64,000 nucleotides of DNA from Yunchengibacter salinarum. GTDB lineage: Bacteria; Pseudomonadota; Alphaproteobacteria; Sphingomonadales; Kordiimonadaceae. The stretch covers positions 1 through 64,000 of the forward strand of contig NZ_JBBJLN010000002.1 of assembly GCF_037658235.1 (NCBI RefSeq), given 5' to 3'. Below, piece after piece: positions 8,743 to 17,638 of the stretch. Below the pieces are notes generated by a model. The model did no database searches. It was not told the origin of the DNA and saw only the letters and a list, made by a program, of their open reading frames with translations. Each line of letters begins with the position of its first letter. Within the stretch, counting starts at the first letter, position 1. Made by a program: the position numbers and the translations under genes.

Positions 8743-9402
8743 TCAGCCCAGAACCCAGGTGCCGCCCTCGGCGGTGATGGCAAGGCCGTGCTCGGCGGCG
8801 AAGGCTTCCACGATGCGGCGCATGGGATAGTTCTTGCGGCGGTTCCAGTCCCAGTCGTCGCCGGTGATGCGCGCGGCGGGCCACAGCGCGCGCACCGTGT
8901 CCAGATCGGCGCGTTGCTTGGCGGCGTCGATATAAACCAGGTCGGGGACCAGCCCGGCGGCGTCGATGTCCTGAAGCGCCTCCGGCGCGCGCCCGCGCCA
9001 GGGCAGGAAGCGATCCCGCACACCGTCCAGATTGGCCAGCGCGCTTTCAAACGGCCCCTGCCGGGCGATGGCGTCGGCGAAGCGCTGTTGGGTCTCCCTC
9101 TCCGGCCAGGTTTCCGCCAGCTTGGGGCGGCCCACATAGCGGCGAACCTGATCGATCAGGCCGTCATCCCACGGGTCCAGCCCGATCAGGCGCAGGGCCG
9201 GGTTCGCATCCAGCCAGCGCCGGGCGGACACACCCAGAAAACAGCCGATTTCCAGCATCAGGGCAGGGCGGTCGCGCCGGATCACGTCTTCAATCAGATG
9301 CCGCCCGCCACTGTCCAGCGTATAAGGCCAGCGCTCCAGCCCCGACACATCCGGCAGGGTCAGCCCCGCCCGCACCCGATCAAACGCCGCCACTTTATCC
9401 AT
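8743..9402 (-). CDS. Class I SAM-dependent methyltransferase
   Basis: A 219-residue Rossmann-fold protein with the SAM-binding motif LMLEIGCFLGVSARRWL near residue 50, a second motif LIGLDPWD, and VPDLVYIDAAKQRADLD near 150. This arrangement matches class I methyltransferases that act on sugars or small molecules (Methyltransf_24-like), but the substrate cannot be told. The ATG at 9402 starts MDKVAAFD. Earlier in-frame starts would lie inside the repeat array and are rejected. The gene is flanked upstream by the repeat array at 9419-9797 and downstream, 119 bases away, by efp. Confidence 0.75.
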   Translation of the reverse strand: MDKVAAFDRVRAGLTLPDVSGLERWPYTLDSGGRHLIEDVIRRDRPALMLEIGCFLGVSARRWLDANPALRLIGLDPWDDGLIDQVRRYVGRPKLAETWPERETQQRFADAIARQGPFESALANLDGVRDRFLPWRGRAPEALQDIDAAGLVPDLVYIDAAKQRADLDTVRALWPAARITGDDWDWNRRKNYPMRRIVEAFAAEHGLAITAEGGTWVLG

Positions 9403-9418
9403 GCCACGTCCCAGCCTA

Positions 9419-9797
9419 TCTTCCACCGCCACAGCACGGACCCGCCCGACGGGCGCGAAAACAAAACCCCGCGCCAAAGCCGCCCCTATCGCCACAGCAC
9501 GGATCCATCCGACGGGCGCGACCGCGCCCCGCCGCCAATGCGGCGCCCTCGCGGAGCCTTAGCGCGCAGCGCTCAGGCGTGAGCGGTAACAAAGCGCGCG
9601 ACCGCGTCCCGCCGCCAATGCGGCGCCCCCGCGGAGCCGGGCGCATAGCGCTCAGGCGTGAGCGGCAAACAACCCCCGCACTGGCGTTGCCTCTACCGGT
9701 GCTGCCCACGGCAGCGCCGGAGGCCACAAGCGTGGCCCGCCGCCAATGCGGCGCCCCCGCGGAGCCGGGCGCATAGCGCCAAGGCGTGAGCGGCAAA
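9419..9797 (-). repeat. GC-rich hairpin repeat array, copies of a dispersed family (locus 1)
   Basis: Read on the minus strand, the array starts directly at the TAG stop of fsa with TTTGCCGCTCACGCC. At least three related units begin with CCGCTCACGCC, at about 9798, 9669 and 9591 going down. All contain the block GGCTCCGCG..GGCGCCGCATTGGCGGCG. The first unit also has GGGCCACGCTTGTGGCCTCC and CGGTAGAGGCAACGC, nearly identical to the array at 57784-58215. A further sub-repeat, ACAGCACGGA.CC....GACGGGCGCG, occurs at about 9431 and 9494. Nothing in it looks like a gene. Confidence 0.85.
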
Positions 9798-10451
9798 CTA
9801 GAGAATACTAAAGCCCGTCTCGCCCCAGTCCTTCAGGAAGGCATCCAGGCCCTTGTCGGTCAGCGGGTGGTTGAACAGCTTTTTCATCACGTCCCAGGGC
9901 AGGGTGACCACATCGCCGCCGATGCGGGCGCTTTCCAGCACATGGGTGGGGTGGCGCACGCTGGCCACCAGGATTTCCGTGTCGAAGCCGTAATTGTCAT
10001 AGATCAGGCGGATATCCTCGATCAGTTCCATACCGTTGAAGCCGGTGTCGTCATGCCGACCCACAAAGGGGGAAATGAAGCTGGCGCCCGCCTTGGCGGC
10101 CAGCAGGGCCTGATTGGCGGAAAAGCACAGCGTGACATTCACCATGATGCCCTTTTCCCGAAGCGCCTTGCAGGTTTTCAGCCCGTCGCGGGTCAGCGGT
10201 ACCTTGACGGCGATATTGTCCGCGATCCCGGCGCATTTCAGCCCTTCTTTCAGCATGGTTTCATGGTCGGTGGCCACGGTTTCGGCGGAGACGGGGCCGT
10301 CCACTTCCGATGCGATTTCGCGGATCACCTCGAAAAAGTCGCGCCCCGCCTTTTTGATCAGCGAGGGGTTGGTGGTCACGCCGTCCAGAAGGCCGGTGGC
10401 GTTGGCTTCGCGGATCTCGTCGATATTGGCGGTGTCGAGAAAGAATTTCAT
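9798..10451 (-). CDS. fsa: Fructose-6-phosphate aldolase / small transaldolase
   Basis: A 217-residue short transaldolase. It begins MKFFLDTANIDEI, has GVTTNPSLIKK near residue 25, the Schiff-base lysine region NIAVKVPLTRDGL near 84, and SPFVGRHDD near 128. This length is that of the Fsa/TalC subgroup, which cleaves fructose 6-phosphate or acts as transaldolase in the pentose phosphate pathway; sequence alone does not settle which. GGGGAG precedes the ATG at 10451. The TAG stop directly abuts the repeat array on its 3' side. The gene is divergent from priA across 208 bases. Confidence 0.88.
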   Translation of the reverse strand: MKFFLDTANIDEIREANATGLLDGVTTNPSLIKKAGRDFFEVIREIASEVDGPVSAETVATDHETMLKEGLKCAGIADNIAVKVPLTRDGLKTCKALREKGIMVNVTLCFSANQALLAAKAGASFISPFVGRHDDTGFNGMELIEDIRLIYDNYGFDTEILVASVRHPTHVLESARIGGDVVTLPWDVMKKLFNHPLTDKGLDAFLKDWGETGFSIL

Positions 10452-10659
10452 GGCTGTCTGCTCCCCGGCTCAAAAGCCTGTGTCATGCAATGCGGCCCCT
10501 TGCGAAGTGGTCGCGCGCGTGCGGCGCGGGATTACGGGCCGTGTCTATCCTATCCGTGGTGCTACTTGACCGGGCGACGGATTTCAAGCGACCTTGAGCG
10601 CCGTGCCCCGGTGAACCATCGGGGCGTTCAAGGGTTCATCCCGCAAAATCCAGGATGTC

Positions 10660-12858
10660 ATGGCCGATCTGTTTGCATCTGCGCCCGGTGCGCCCCCCGC
10701 CACGGTGCCCGTGCTGCTGCCCCTGCCGCTTGCGGGGCCGCTGGATTATGCCTGTGACCGGGCTTTGCCGCCCGGCACGGTGGTGCGGGTCACGCTGTCC
10801 GGGCGCCGGGCGGTGGGCGTGGTCTGGGACCGGCAGGCGGATGGCCCGCAGGTGCCGCCCGACCGGCTGAAACCGGTGGAGTCGGTGCTGGACACGCCGG
10901 GCATCACGCCGGACCTGCGCCAATTGGTGGATTTCGTCGCCGCCTATACGCTGGCTTTGCCGGGGCTGGTGCTGCGCATGGTCCTGAGTGTGCCCGAGGC
11001 GCTGGAAGCGCCGCCCATGCGCCGCCATTACCGCGCCATAAGCCCGATGCCGACCGGCGCGCGCCTGACCGAGGCGCGCCGTAAGGCCCATACGGCGCTG
11101 ATGACAGCCGGGCCGCAGACCGCCACCGATCTGGCGACACTTGCCGGGGTGAGCGCCGCCGTGGTGCGGGGGCTGGTGGATGCCGGGCTGGCGACGGTGG
11201 AAGACCGCTCGCAGGATGCCCCCTTTGCACCGCCGGACCCGGATCGGCAAGGCCCCACTCTGTCCCATGAGCAGCGCGAAGCGGCGACGCGCCTGTGCGA
11301 TGCGGTGGCGGCGGCCAATTTCGCGCCTTTTTTGCTGGACGGCGTGACCGGTTCCGGAAAGACGGAGGTATATTTTCAGGCCGTGGCGTCGGCGCTGGCC
11401 GACGGGCGGCAGGCGCTGGTGCTGGTGCCGGAGATCGCGCTCACCAGCCAGTGGCTGGATCGCTTTCAGGCCCGCTTCGGCGTGGAGCCGGTGGTCTGGC
11501 ATTCCAATCAGGGCAAGGCGGCCCGCCGCCGGGGCTGGCGCGCGGTGGCGCGGGGTGAAGCTCCAGTGGTGGTGGGGGCCCGCTCGGCCCTGTTCCTGCC
11601 GTTCCACGATCTGGGGGTGATCGTGGTGGACGAGGAGCACGACCCGTCCTTCAAGCAGGAGGACGGGGTGCTCTATCACGCCCGCGACATGGCCGTGATG
11701 CGGGCCAAATACGCCGCCTGCCCGGTGGTGCTGGCCAGTGCCACGCCGTCGCTGGAAAGCCGGATCAATGCGGCGGCCGGGCGCTATGGCCTGCTGGAAC
11801 TGAAAGAGCGCCATGGCGGTGCGGCCCTGCCACGCATGGAAGCGGTGGACATGCGCCATGACGGGCCGCCCGCGGGCCAGTGGCTGGCGCCCGCACTGGC
11901 GCGGCGGATGCAGGCCACGCTGGAGGCGGGGCAGCAATCCATGCTGTTCCTGAACCGGCGGGGCTATGCGCCGCTCACCCTGTGCCGGGATTGCGGCCAC
12001 CGCTTTCAATGCGGGCAGTGTACCGCCTGGCTGGTGGAGCATCGTTTTCGCCGGGAACTGCACTGCCATCATTGCGGCCACCGGGAGCCGGTGCCGGAAA
12101 CCTGCCCCGCCTGCGGCGCGGCGGAAACGCTTGTGGCCTGCGGGCCGGGCGTGGAACGCATCGAGGAGGAGGTGCGCCAGCGCTTTCCTCAGGCCCGCGT
12201 GGCGGTGATGACCAGCGACACCATGACCGGCCCCGATGAGACCGCCCGACTGGTGGCGCGGATCGCCGAGGGGGGCGTGGACATTATCATCGGCACGCAG
12301 ATCGTCACCAAGGGGTATCACTTTCCCGGCCTGACTCTGGTGGGCGTGGTGGATGCGGACCTGGGCCTGCGCGGCGGCGATTTGCGCGCGGGGGAGCGTA
12401 CCTATCAGCAACTGGTGCAGGTGGCGGGGCGCGCGGGTCGGGCGGATCGCCCTGGCCGGGTCATGCTGCAAAGCTATGAGCCGAACCATCCGGTGGTGGC
12501 AGCCCTGCTGGCCGGGGACGGTGACGCCTTCATGGCGCTGGAGGAGGACGCCCGCGCCCGGCTGAACATGCCGCCTTTTGGCAAGCTGGTGGCCTTGATT
12601 CTGTCCGGTTCCGATGAAAACGCGGTGGCCGCCCTTGGTCGCGCCCTGGCCGCCGCCGCGCCGCAGCAGCCGGGCGTGGCCGTGTTCGGGCCGAGCCCGG
12701 CACCGCTGGCCCGGCTGCGCGGGCATTATCGCTATCGGCTGCTGATGCACGCCCACAAGGGCGTTCCGGTGCAGAAGCTGGTGCGCGGCTGGCTGAAAGG
12801 GCAGGGCCACAAAGGGGTGCGCATCCGGGTGGATGTGGACCCGCTGAGCTTTCTGTGA
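10660..12858 (+). CDS. priA: Primosomal protein N' (replication restart helicase PriA)
   Basis: A 732-residue superfamily 2 helicase that reloads the replicative helicase at stalled forks. The N-terminal 3'BD and winged-helix regions (1-190) are followed by Walker A GVTGSGKTEVYFQ near 230, the DEEH box (VVDEEHDPSFKQ) near 325, and the PriA zinc-binding insert CRDCGHRFQCGQC, CHHCGH and CPACG at about 445-490. The C-terminal helicase motif QVAGRAGRADRPG is intact. The ATG at 10660 starts MADLFASAPG and follows an AGGA at close spacing. The gene stands between divergent fsa and the atp operon. Confidence 0.95.
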   Translation: MADLFASAPGAPPATVPVLLPLPLAGPLDYACDRALPPGTVVRVTLSGRRAVGVVWDRQADGPQVPPDRLKPVESVLDTPGITPDLRQLVDFVAAYTLALPGLVLRMVLSVPEALEAPPMRRHYRAISPMPTGARLTEARRKAHTALMTAGPQTATDLATLAGVSAAVVRGLVDAGLATVEDRSQDAPFAPPDPDRQGPTLSHEQREAATRLCDAVAAANFAPFLLDGVTGSGKTEVYFQAVASALADGRQALVLVPEIALTSQWLDRFQARFGVEPVVWHSNQGKAARRRGWRAVARGEAPVVVGARSALFLPFHDLGVIVVDEEHDPSFKQEDGVLYHARDMAVMRAKYAACPVVLASATPSLESRINAAAGRYGLLELKERHGGAALPRMEAVDMRHDGPPAGQWLAPALARRMQATLEAGQQSMLFLNRRGYAPLTLCRDCGHRFQCGQCTAWLVEHRFRRELHCHHCGHREPVPETCPACGAAETLVACGPGVERIEEEVRQRFPQARVAVMTSDTMTGPDETARLVARIAEGGVDIIIGTQIVTKGYHFPGLTLVGVVDADLGLRGGDLRAGERTYQQLVQVAGRAGRADRPGRVMLQSYEPNHPVVAALLAGDGDAFMALEEDARARLNMPPFGKLVALILSGSDENAVAALGRALAAAAPQQPGVAVFGPSPAPLARLRGHYRYRLLMHAHKGVPVQKLVRGWLKGQGHKGVRIRVDVDPLSFL

Positions 12859-12923
12859 TCGCCGCCTTCGGGCCGCCTTTCACGGCGGAATGGAGGCGGG
12901 GTCAGAAAGCGGTGCGCGCGCGC

Positions 12924-12952
12924 TTGCACAGCATCGGGGCTTGTGCTAGACA
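12924..12952 (+). promoter_or_regulatory. Candidate promoter of the atp operon
   Basis: TTGCAC at 12924-12929 and TAGACA at 12947-12952 are separated by 17 bases and lie 110 bases before the atpH start. This is a reasonable housekeeping-type promoter match in the only gap upstream of the operon. It rests on pattern and position alone. Confidence 0.4.
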
Positions 12953-13062
12953 GCGCTCGCATTCGGCAAGGCGGCTGATTCAAGGGGCTTGAACGTGCGG
13001 TTTTCCGCCGCCCGCCGACCGGACCGGGATTGGATTACACCTCATAGCAGGGGACATCGAAC

Positions 13063-13623
13063 GTGGCCTCTCAGATTGGAATTGTTACGGGCATTGCGGG
13101 GCGCTATGCCCTGGCGCTTTTCGACCTCGCCAAAGAGGCAAAAGCGCTGGATGCCACCGCGAAGGACCTGGATGCGTTGGCTGCCATGCAGGCCGAAAGC
13201 GCCGAGTTCTCGCTGTTCATCGCCTCGCCGCGCCTGTCGCGGGATGAGCAGGTCAGGGGCGTCGGCGCGCTGGCGGAAAAGGCCGGGTTCGGCGAGCTGA
13301 CGCGGAAATTTCTCGGCGTGCTGGCAACGAATCGGCGCCTCTCCCATCTGGGGAGCGTGATCGGCGCCTATCGCCGGTTGCTGGCCCATCACAACGGGGA
13401 AGTGACCGCCGACGTGACCAGCGCCCGCGCACTGGATGACGGGCAGATGGAAAGCCTGAAGAAAACGCTGAAATCGGCTGTCGGACGGGACGTGGCCGTC
13501 GCGCCGCATGTGGATGAAAGCCTGCTGGGCGGGCTTGTGGTCAAGATCGGCTCCCGCATGGTGGACAGCTCGCTCAAGACAAAACTGGATAACCTCAAGG
13601 TCGCCATGAAAGGGGTTCAATAA
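13063..13623 (+). CDS. atpH: F1F0 ATP synthase subunit delta
   Basis: A 186-residue delta (OSCP) subunit that links the F1 head to the peripheral stalk. It begins MASQIGIVTGIAGRYALALFDLAKE, the standard delta-family N-terminus, and ends with the family's GGLVVKIGSRMVDSSLKTKL helix. The start is GTG at 13063, ten bases after CAGGGGA. Its stop TAA shares one base with the ATG of atpA (TAATG), so the two are translationally coupled. It is the first gene of the atpHAGDC operon; F0 genes are elsewhere, as usual in alphaproteobacteria. Confidence 0.95.
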   Translation: MASQIGIVTGIAGRYALALFDLAKEAKALDATAKDLDALAAMQAESAEFSLFIASPRLSRDEQVRGVGALAEKAGFGELTRKFLGVLATNRRLSHLGSVIGAYRRLLAHHNGEVTADVTSARALDDGQMESLKKTLKSAVGRDVAVAPHVDESLLGGLVVKIGSRMVDSSLKTKLDNLKVAMKGVQ

Positions 13624-15155
13624 TGGATATCCGTGCGGCGGAAATTTCCAAGGTTCTCAAGGACCAGATCGAAGGCTTCGGGAACGAGGCTGAAGTATCC
13701 GAAGTTGGCACCGTGCTGTCCGTCGGGGACGGTATTGCCCGCGTGCATGGCCTGGACAATGTGCAGGCCGGTGAAATGGTTGATTTTCCGGGCGGCGTGA
13801 AGGGTATGGCCCTGAACCTGGAAAGCGACAATGTGGGGATCGTGATTTTCGGTTCCGACCAGGGCATCAAGGAAGGCGATACCGTCAAGCGTACCGGCGA
13901 GATCGTGGACGTGCCCGTGGGCAAGGGCCTGCTGGGTCGCGTGGTGGATGCGCTGGGCAACCCGATCGACGGCAAGGGCCCGCTGAAGGATGTGACGCGC
14001 ACGCGGGTGGAAACCAAGGCGCCGGGCATCATTCCCCGGAAGTCGGTTCATGAGCCCATGCAGTCCGGCCTGAAGGCGGTGGACGCTCTGGTGCCGGTGG
14101 GGCGTGGCCAGCGGGAGCTGATCATTGGCGACCGTCAGACCGGCAAGACCGCCGTGGCGATCGACACCTTCATCAACCAGCGCAATGTGAACGGCGCCGC
14201 CAAGGATGAGAGCGAGAAGCTTTACTGCGTCTATGTGGCCGTGGGGCAGAAGCGGTCCACCGTGGCGCAGATCGTCAAGAAGCTGGAAGAAGAAGGCGCG
14301 ATGGAATATTCCATCGTGGTGGCCGCGACCGCGTCCGAGCCCGCGCCGCTTCAGTTCCTGGCACCCTATGCGGGTTGTGCCATGGGCGAATATTTCCGCG
14401 ATAACGGTATGCACGCCGTGATCTGCTATGACGACCTGTCCAAGCAGGCGGTGGCGTATCGCCAGATGTCCCTGCTGCTTCGCCGCCCGCCGGGCCGCGA
14501 AGCCTATCCGGGGGACGTGTTCTACCTGCACAGCCGTTTGCTGGAGCGGGCCGCGAAGATGTCCGACGACCACGGCGCGGGGTCGCTGACGGCCCTGCCG
14601 GTGATCGAAACCCAGGCGGGGGATGTGTCGGCCTATATTCCGACCAATGTGATCTCCATTACGGACGGCCAGATCTTCCTGGAAACGGACCTGTTCTACA
14701 AGGGCGTGCGCCCGGCCATTAATGTGGGCCTGTCGGTGAGCCGTGTGGGCTCGTCCGCCCAGGTGAAGGCGATGAAGCAGGTGGCCGGCTCGATCAAGCT
14801 GGAACTGGCCCAATACCGCGAAATGGAAGCCTTTGCCCAGTTCGGGTCCGATCTGGATGCCTCCACCCAGAAGCTGCTGGCGCGCGGTGCGCGGCTGACC
14901 GAACTGCTCAAGCAGGCGCAATATTCGCCCCTGCCGGTGGAAGAGCAGGTGGCCAGCATCTTTGCCGGCGTGAAGGGCTATCTGGACAATCTTCCGGTGG
15001 GTGATGTGACCCGCTTCGAGGAACGCTTCCTGGCGGACATGCGCGCCAAGCACAAGGATGTGCTGGACCAGATCCGCGAAGGCAAGAAGCTGACCGACGA
15101 GATTGAGGACAAGCTGAAATCCATCCTTGGCGATTTCGTCAAGTCCTTCTCGTAA
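13623..15155 (+). CDS. atpA: F1F0 ATP synthase subunit alpha
   Basis: A 510-residue regulatory nucleotide-binding subunit of F1, full length for the family. It has the Walker A motif GDRQTGKTAVAIDT near residue 170, the arginine-finger region SVSRVGSSAQ near 373, and the typical start MDIRAAEISKVLKDQIEGF. Three copies are needed per F1. The gene is translationally coupled to atpH and followed after nine bases by a strong hairpin before atpG. Confidence 0.97.
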   Translation: MDIRAAEISKVLKDQIEGFGNEAEVSEVGTVLSVGDGIARVHGLDNVQAGEMVDFPGGVKGMALNLESDNVGIVIFGSDQGIKEGDTVKRTGEIVDVPVGKGLLGRVVDALGNPIDGKGPLKDVTRTRVETKAPGIIPRKSVHEPMQSGLKAVDALVPVGRGQRELIIGDRQTGKTAVAIDTFINQRNVNGAAKDESEKLYCVYVAVGQKRSTVAQIVKKLEEEGAMEYSIVVAATASEPAPLQFLAPYAGCAMGEYFRDNGMHAVICYDDLSKQAVAYRQMSLLLRRPPGREAYPGDVFYLHSRLLERAAKMSDDHGAGSLTALPVIETQAGDVSAYIPTNVISITDGQIFLETDLFYKGVRPAINVGLSVSRVGSSAQVKAMKQVAGSIKLELAQYREMEAFAQFGSDLDASTQKLLARGARLTELLKQAQYSPLPVEEQVASIFAGVKGYLDNLPVGDVTRFEERFLADMRAKHKDVLDQIREGKKLTDEIEDKLKSILGDFVKSFS

Positions 15156-15164
15156 TGGTCGCCC

Positions 15165-15185
15165 GGCCCGGCGTGATGCCGGGCC
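15165..15185 (+). other. Intercistronic hairpin after atpA
   Basis: GGCCCGGC at 15165-15172 pairs perfectly with GCCGGGCC at 15178-15185 around a five-base loop GTGAT. There is no T-run after it, so it is unlikely to be a terminator. It sits between the stop of atpA and the ribosome-binding site (AAGGAG) of atpG. A role as a 3' mRNA-protecting or processing element is an inference. Confidence 0.7.
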
Positions 15186-15214
15186 TTCACGCGGATTAAG
15201 GAGAGGCTGGAGCC

Positions 15215-16111
15215 ATGCCAAGCCTTAAGGATCTGAAAAACCGGATCTCGTCCGTTCAGTCGACGCAGAAGATCACCAAGGCCATGAAGATGGTCGCGGC
15301 GTCGAAGCTGAAGCGTGCGCAGGACGCGGCGGAAGCCAGCCGCCCCTATGCCGAGCGGATGGAAAAGGTGATCGCGGCCCTGGGCGAAGGGGTCAAGGAC
15401 ACGCCGGGCGCCCCCGCCCTGCTTGCCGGTACCGGCAAGGACGATGTGGAACTGGTGATCGTTGCCACGTCCGAACGGGGGCTGTGCGGCGGTTTCAACG
15501 CCAATATCGTCAAGGCGGCCAAGGCGCATATCGAAAAGCGCCGATCCGCGGGCAAGACGGTGAAGGTGATGACGGTGGGCCGCAAGGGACATGCGCTGCT
15601 CAAGCGCACCCACGGCGCGCTGATTGTCGCCAACCCGGACATGGGCGGCATCCGCAACCTCACCTTTGGCGATGCGGAGCCGATCGGGCGGGACGTGCTC
15701 GCCATGTTTGAGCGCGGCGAGTTTGACGTGGCCACGCTGTTCTATGCCCGCTTCCAGTCGGCGCTGACGCAGGTGCCCACCGGGCAGCAATTGATCCCCG
15801 CGCCCATGACCTCCGCGGCCAATGAGAACGCCCCCGCACAGGAAGCGGGCGGCGCCGCGGGCTATGAGTATGAGCCGGGGGAAGAAGAAATTCTGACCGA
15901 TCTGTTGCCGCGCAATGTGGCGGTTCAGATCTATCGCGGGCTTCTTGAAAATGCCGCCAGCGAGCAGGGCGCGCGGATGACCGCCATGGACAATGCCACG
16001 CGGAATGCCGGGGACATGATCGACGATCTGACCCTGACCTATAACCGCACGCGCCAGGCATATATCACCAAGGAACTCATCGAAATCATTTCGGGCGCGG
16101 AAGCCCTTTAG
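15215..16111 (+). CDS. atpG: F1F0 ATP synthase subunit gamma
   Basis: A 298-residue central-stalk subunit, full length. The N-terminal helix MPSLKDLKNRISSVQSTQKITKAMKMVAASKLKRAQ and the C-terminal TLTYNRTRQAYITKELIEIISGAEAL helix are the conserved rotor coiled coil. SERGLCGGFN near residue 90 is also conserved. TAAGGAGAGG before the ATG is a good ribosome-binding site. It lies 59 bases after atpA and 21 bases before atpD. Confidence 0.96.
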   Translation: MPSLKDLKNRISSVQSTQKITKAMKMVAASKLKRAQDAAEASRPYAERMEKVIAALGEGVKDTPGAPALLAGTGKDDVELVIVATSERGLCGGFNANIVKAAKAHIEKRRSAGKTVKVMTVGRKGHALLKRTHGALIVANPDMGGIRNLTFGDAEPIGRDVLAMFERGEFDVATLFYARFQSALTQVPTGQQLIPAPMTSAANENAPAQEAGGAAGYEYEPGEEEILTDLLPRNVAVQIYRGLLENAASEQGARMTAMDNATRNAGDMIDDLTLTYNRTRQAYITKELIEIISGAEAL

Positions 16112-16132
16112 AGAGGCGAAGGAGTGTAGCAA

Positions 16133-17557
16133 ATGGCTGCCACCAAGAATACCGGCCGCATTACGCAGGTGATTGGCGCCGTTGTGGACGTCCAGTTCGA
16201 CGACCAACTGCCGAATATCCTGTCGGCTTTGGAAACCATGAACGGCGATCAGCGCCTGGTGCTGGAAGTGGCTCAGCATCTGGGCGAGAACACGGTTCGC
16301 ACCATTGCCATGGATGGCACGGACGGGCTCGTGCGCGGTCAGCAGGTGACCGACACCGGCTCCGCCATCGAGGTGCCCGTGGGTCCGGAAACGCTGGGTC
16401 GCATCATGAATGTGATCGGCGAGCCGATCGACGAGCGCGGCGAGATCAAGACCAAGGGCAAGGCCCCCATCCACGCCGAGGCGCCCAGCTTCGAGGAGCA
16501 GAGCACCGAGGCCGAGATGCTGGTGACCGGCATCAAGGTGATCGACATGCTGGCCCCCTATGCCAAGGGCGGCAAGATCGGCCTGTTCGGTGGCGCCGGC
16601 GTTGGCAAGACGGTTCTTATTCAGGAACTGATCAACAACATCGCTAAGGGCCATGGCGGCTATTCCGTGTTCGCCGGTGTGGGGGAGCGGACCCGTGAGG
16701 GCAACGACCTGTACCACGAGATGATGGACAGCGGCGTGATCCAGCCGGACGGCGAGAGCAAGGCGGCGCTGGTCTATGGCCAGATGAACGAACCGCCCGG
16801 CGCGCGGGCGCGCGTGGCGCTGACCGGCCTGACGCTGGCGGAATATTTCCGGGACAAGGAAGGCCAGGACGTGCTGTTCTTCGTGGACAACATCTTCCGC
16901 TTCACCCAGGCGGGGGCCGAGGTGTCCGCGCTGCTGGGCCGGATTCCCTCCGCCGTGGGGTATCAGCCCACGTTGGCCACGGACATGGGCCAGTTGCAGG
17001 AGCGGATCACCTCCACCAAGAAGGGGTCGATCACGTCCGTGCAGGCCATTTACGTACCGGCGGACGACCTGACCGACCCGGCGCCCGCCACATCGTTCAG
17101 CCACCTGGACGCCACCACGGTTCTGTCGCGCTCCATCGCGGAAATGGCCATTTTCCCGGCTGTGGACCCGCTGGACTCCACCTCCCGCATTCTGGAGCCG
17201 CAGGCGCTGGGCGAAGAGCACTATAATGTGGCCCGCCGGACGCAGGAAATCCTGCAAAAGTACAAGTCCCTTCAGGACATTATCGCCATTCTCGGCATGG
17301 ATGAACTGTCGGAGGACGACAAGCTGGTGGTGGCCCGCGCACGGAAGATTCAGCGCTTCCTGTCGCAGCCCTTCCATGTGGCCGAGGTATTCACCGGCCT
17401 GCCCGGCGTGTTCGTGCAGCTTGAAGATACCGTCAAGGGCTTCAAGGGTATTGTGGAAGGGGACTATGACCACCTTCCCGAAGCGGCCTTCTACATGGTC
17501 GGCACCATTGAGGATGCCGTGGCCAAGGCCGAGAAACTGGCAAAAGACGCGGCCTGA
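16133..17557 (+). CDS. atpD: F1F0 ATP synthase subunit beta
   Basis: A 474-residue catalytic subunit. It contains Walker A GGAGVGKTVLIQEL near residue 153, the catalytic GERTREGNDLYHEM (Glu of GER) near 185, and the DELSE element DELSEDDKLVVARARKIQRFLSQPF in the C-terminal domain. Full length for the family. Three copies assemble with three alpha subunits. It is followed by a long hairpin before atpC. Confidence 0.97.
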   Translation: MAATKNTGRITQVIGAVVDVQFDDQLPNILSALETMNGDQRLVLEVAQHLGENTVRTIAMDGTDGLVRGQQVTDTGSAIEVPVGPETLGRIMNVIGEPIDERGEIKTKGKAPIHAEAPSFEEQSTEAEMLVTGIKVIDMLAPYAKGGKIGLFGGAGVGKTVLIQELINNIAKGHGGYSVFAGVGERTREGNDLYHEMMDSGVIQPDGESKAALVYGQMNEPPGARARVALTGLTLAEYFRDKEGQDVLFFVDNIFRFTQAGAEVSALLGRIPSAVGYQPTLATDMGQLQERITSTKKGSITSVQAIYVPADDLTDPAPATSFSHLDATTVLSRSIAEMAIFPAVDPLDSTSRILEPQALGEEHYNVARRTQEILQKYKSLQDIIAILGMDELSEDDKLVVARARKIQRFLSQPFHVAEVFTGLPGVFVQLEDTVKGFKGIVEGDYDHLPEAAFYMVGTIEDAVAKAEKLAKDAA

Positions 17558-17574
17558 GCCGCTTGAGAGACAAG

Positions 17575-17602
17575 GGGGCAGGCGGATGATCCCGCCCGCC
17601 CC
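17575..17602 (+). other. Intercistronic hairpin after atpD
   Basis: GGGGC at 17575-17579 pairs with GCCCC at 17598-17602 and GGCGG at 17581-17585 with CCGCC at 17592-17596, giving a ten-pair stem with one A-C mismatch. The palindrome CCGGTTAACCGG follows at 17601-17612. There is no T-run. It stands between atpD and atpC, the equivalent position to the hairpin after atpA. Confidence 0.65.
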
Positions 17603-17638
17603 GGTTAACCGGGCATCTGACAGGAAAGCACACCCATC

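Noticed and set aside
9403..9495. Longer N-terminus of the methyltransferase starting in the repeat array
   Set aside because: The extra residues come from repeat sequence and do not fit the family; the ATG at 9402 is enough.
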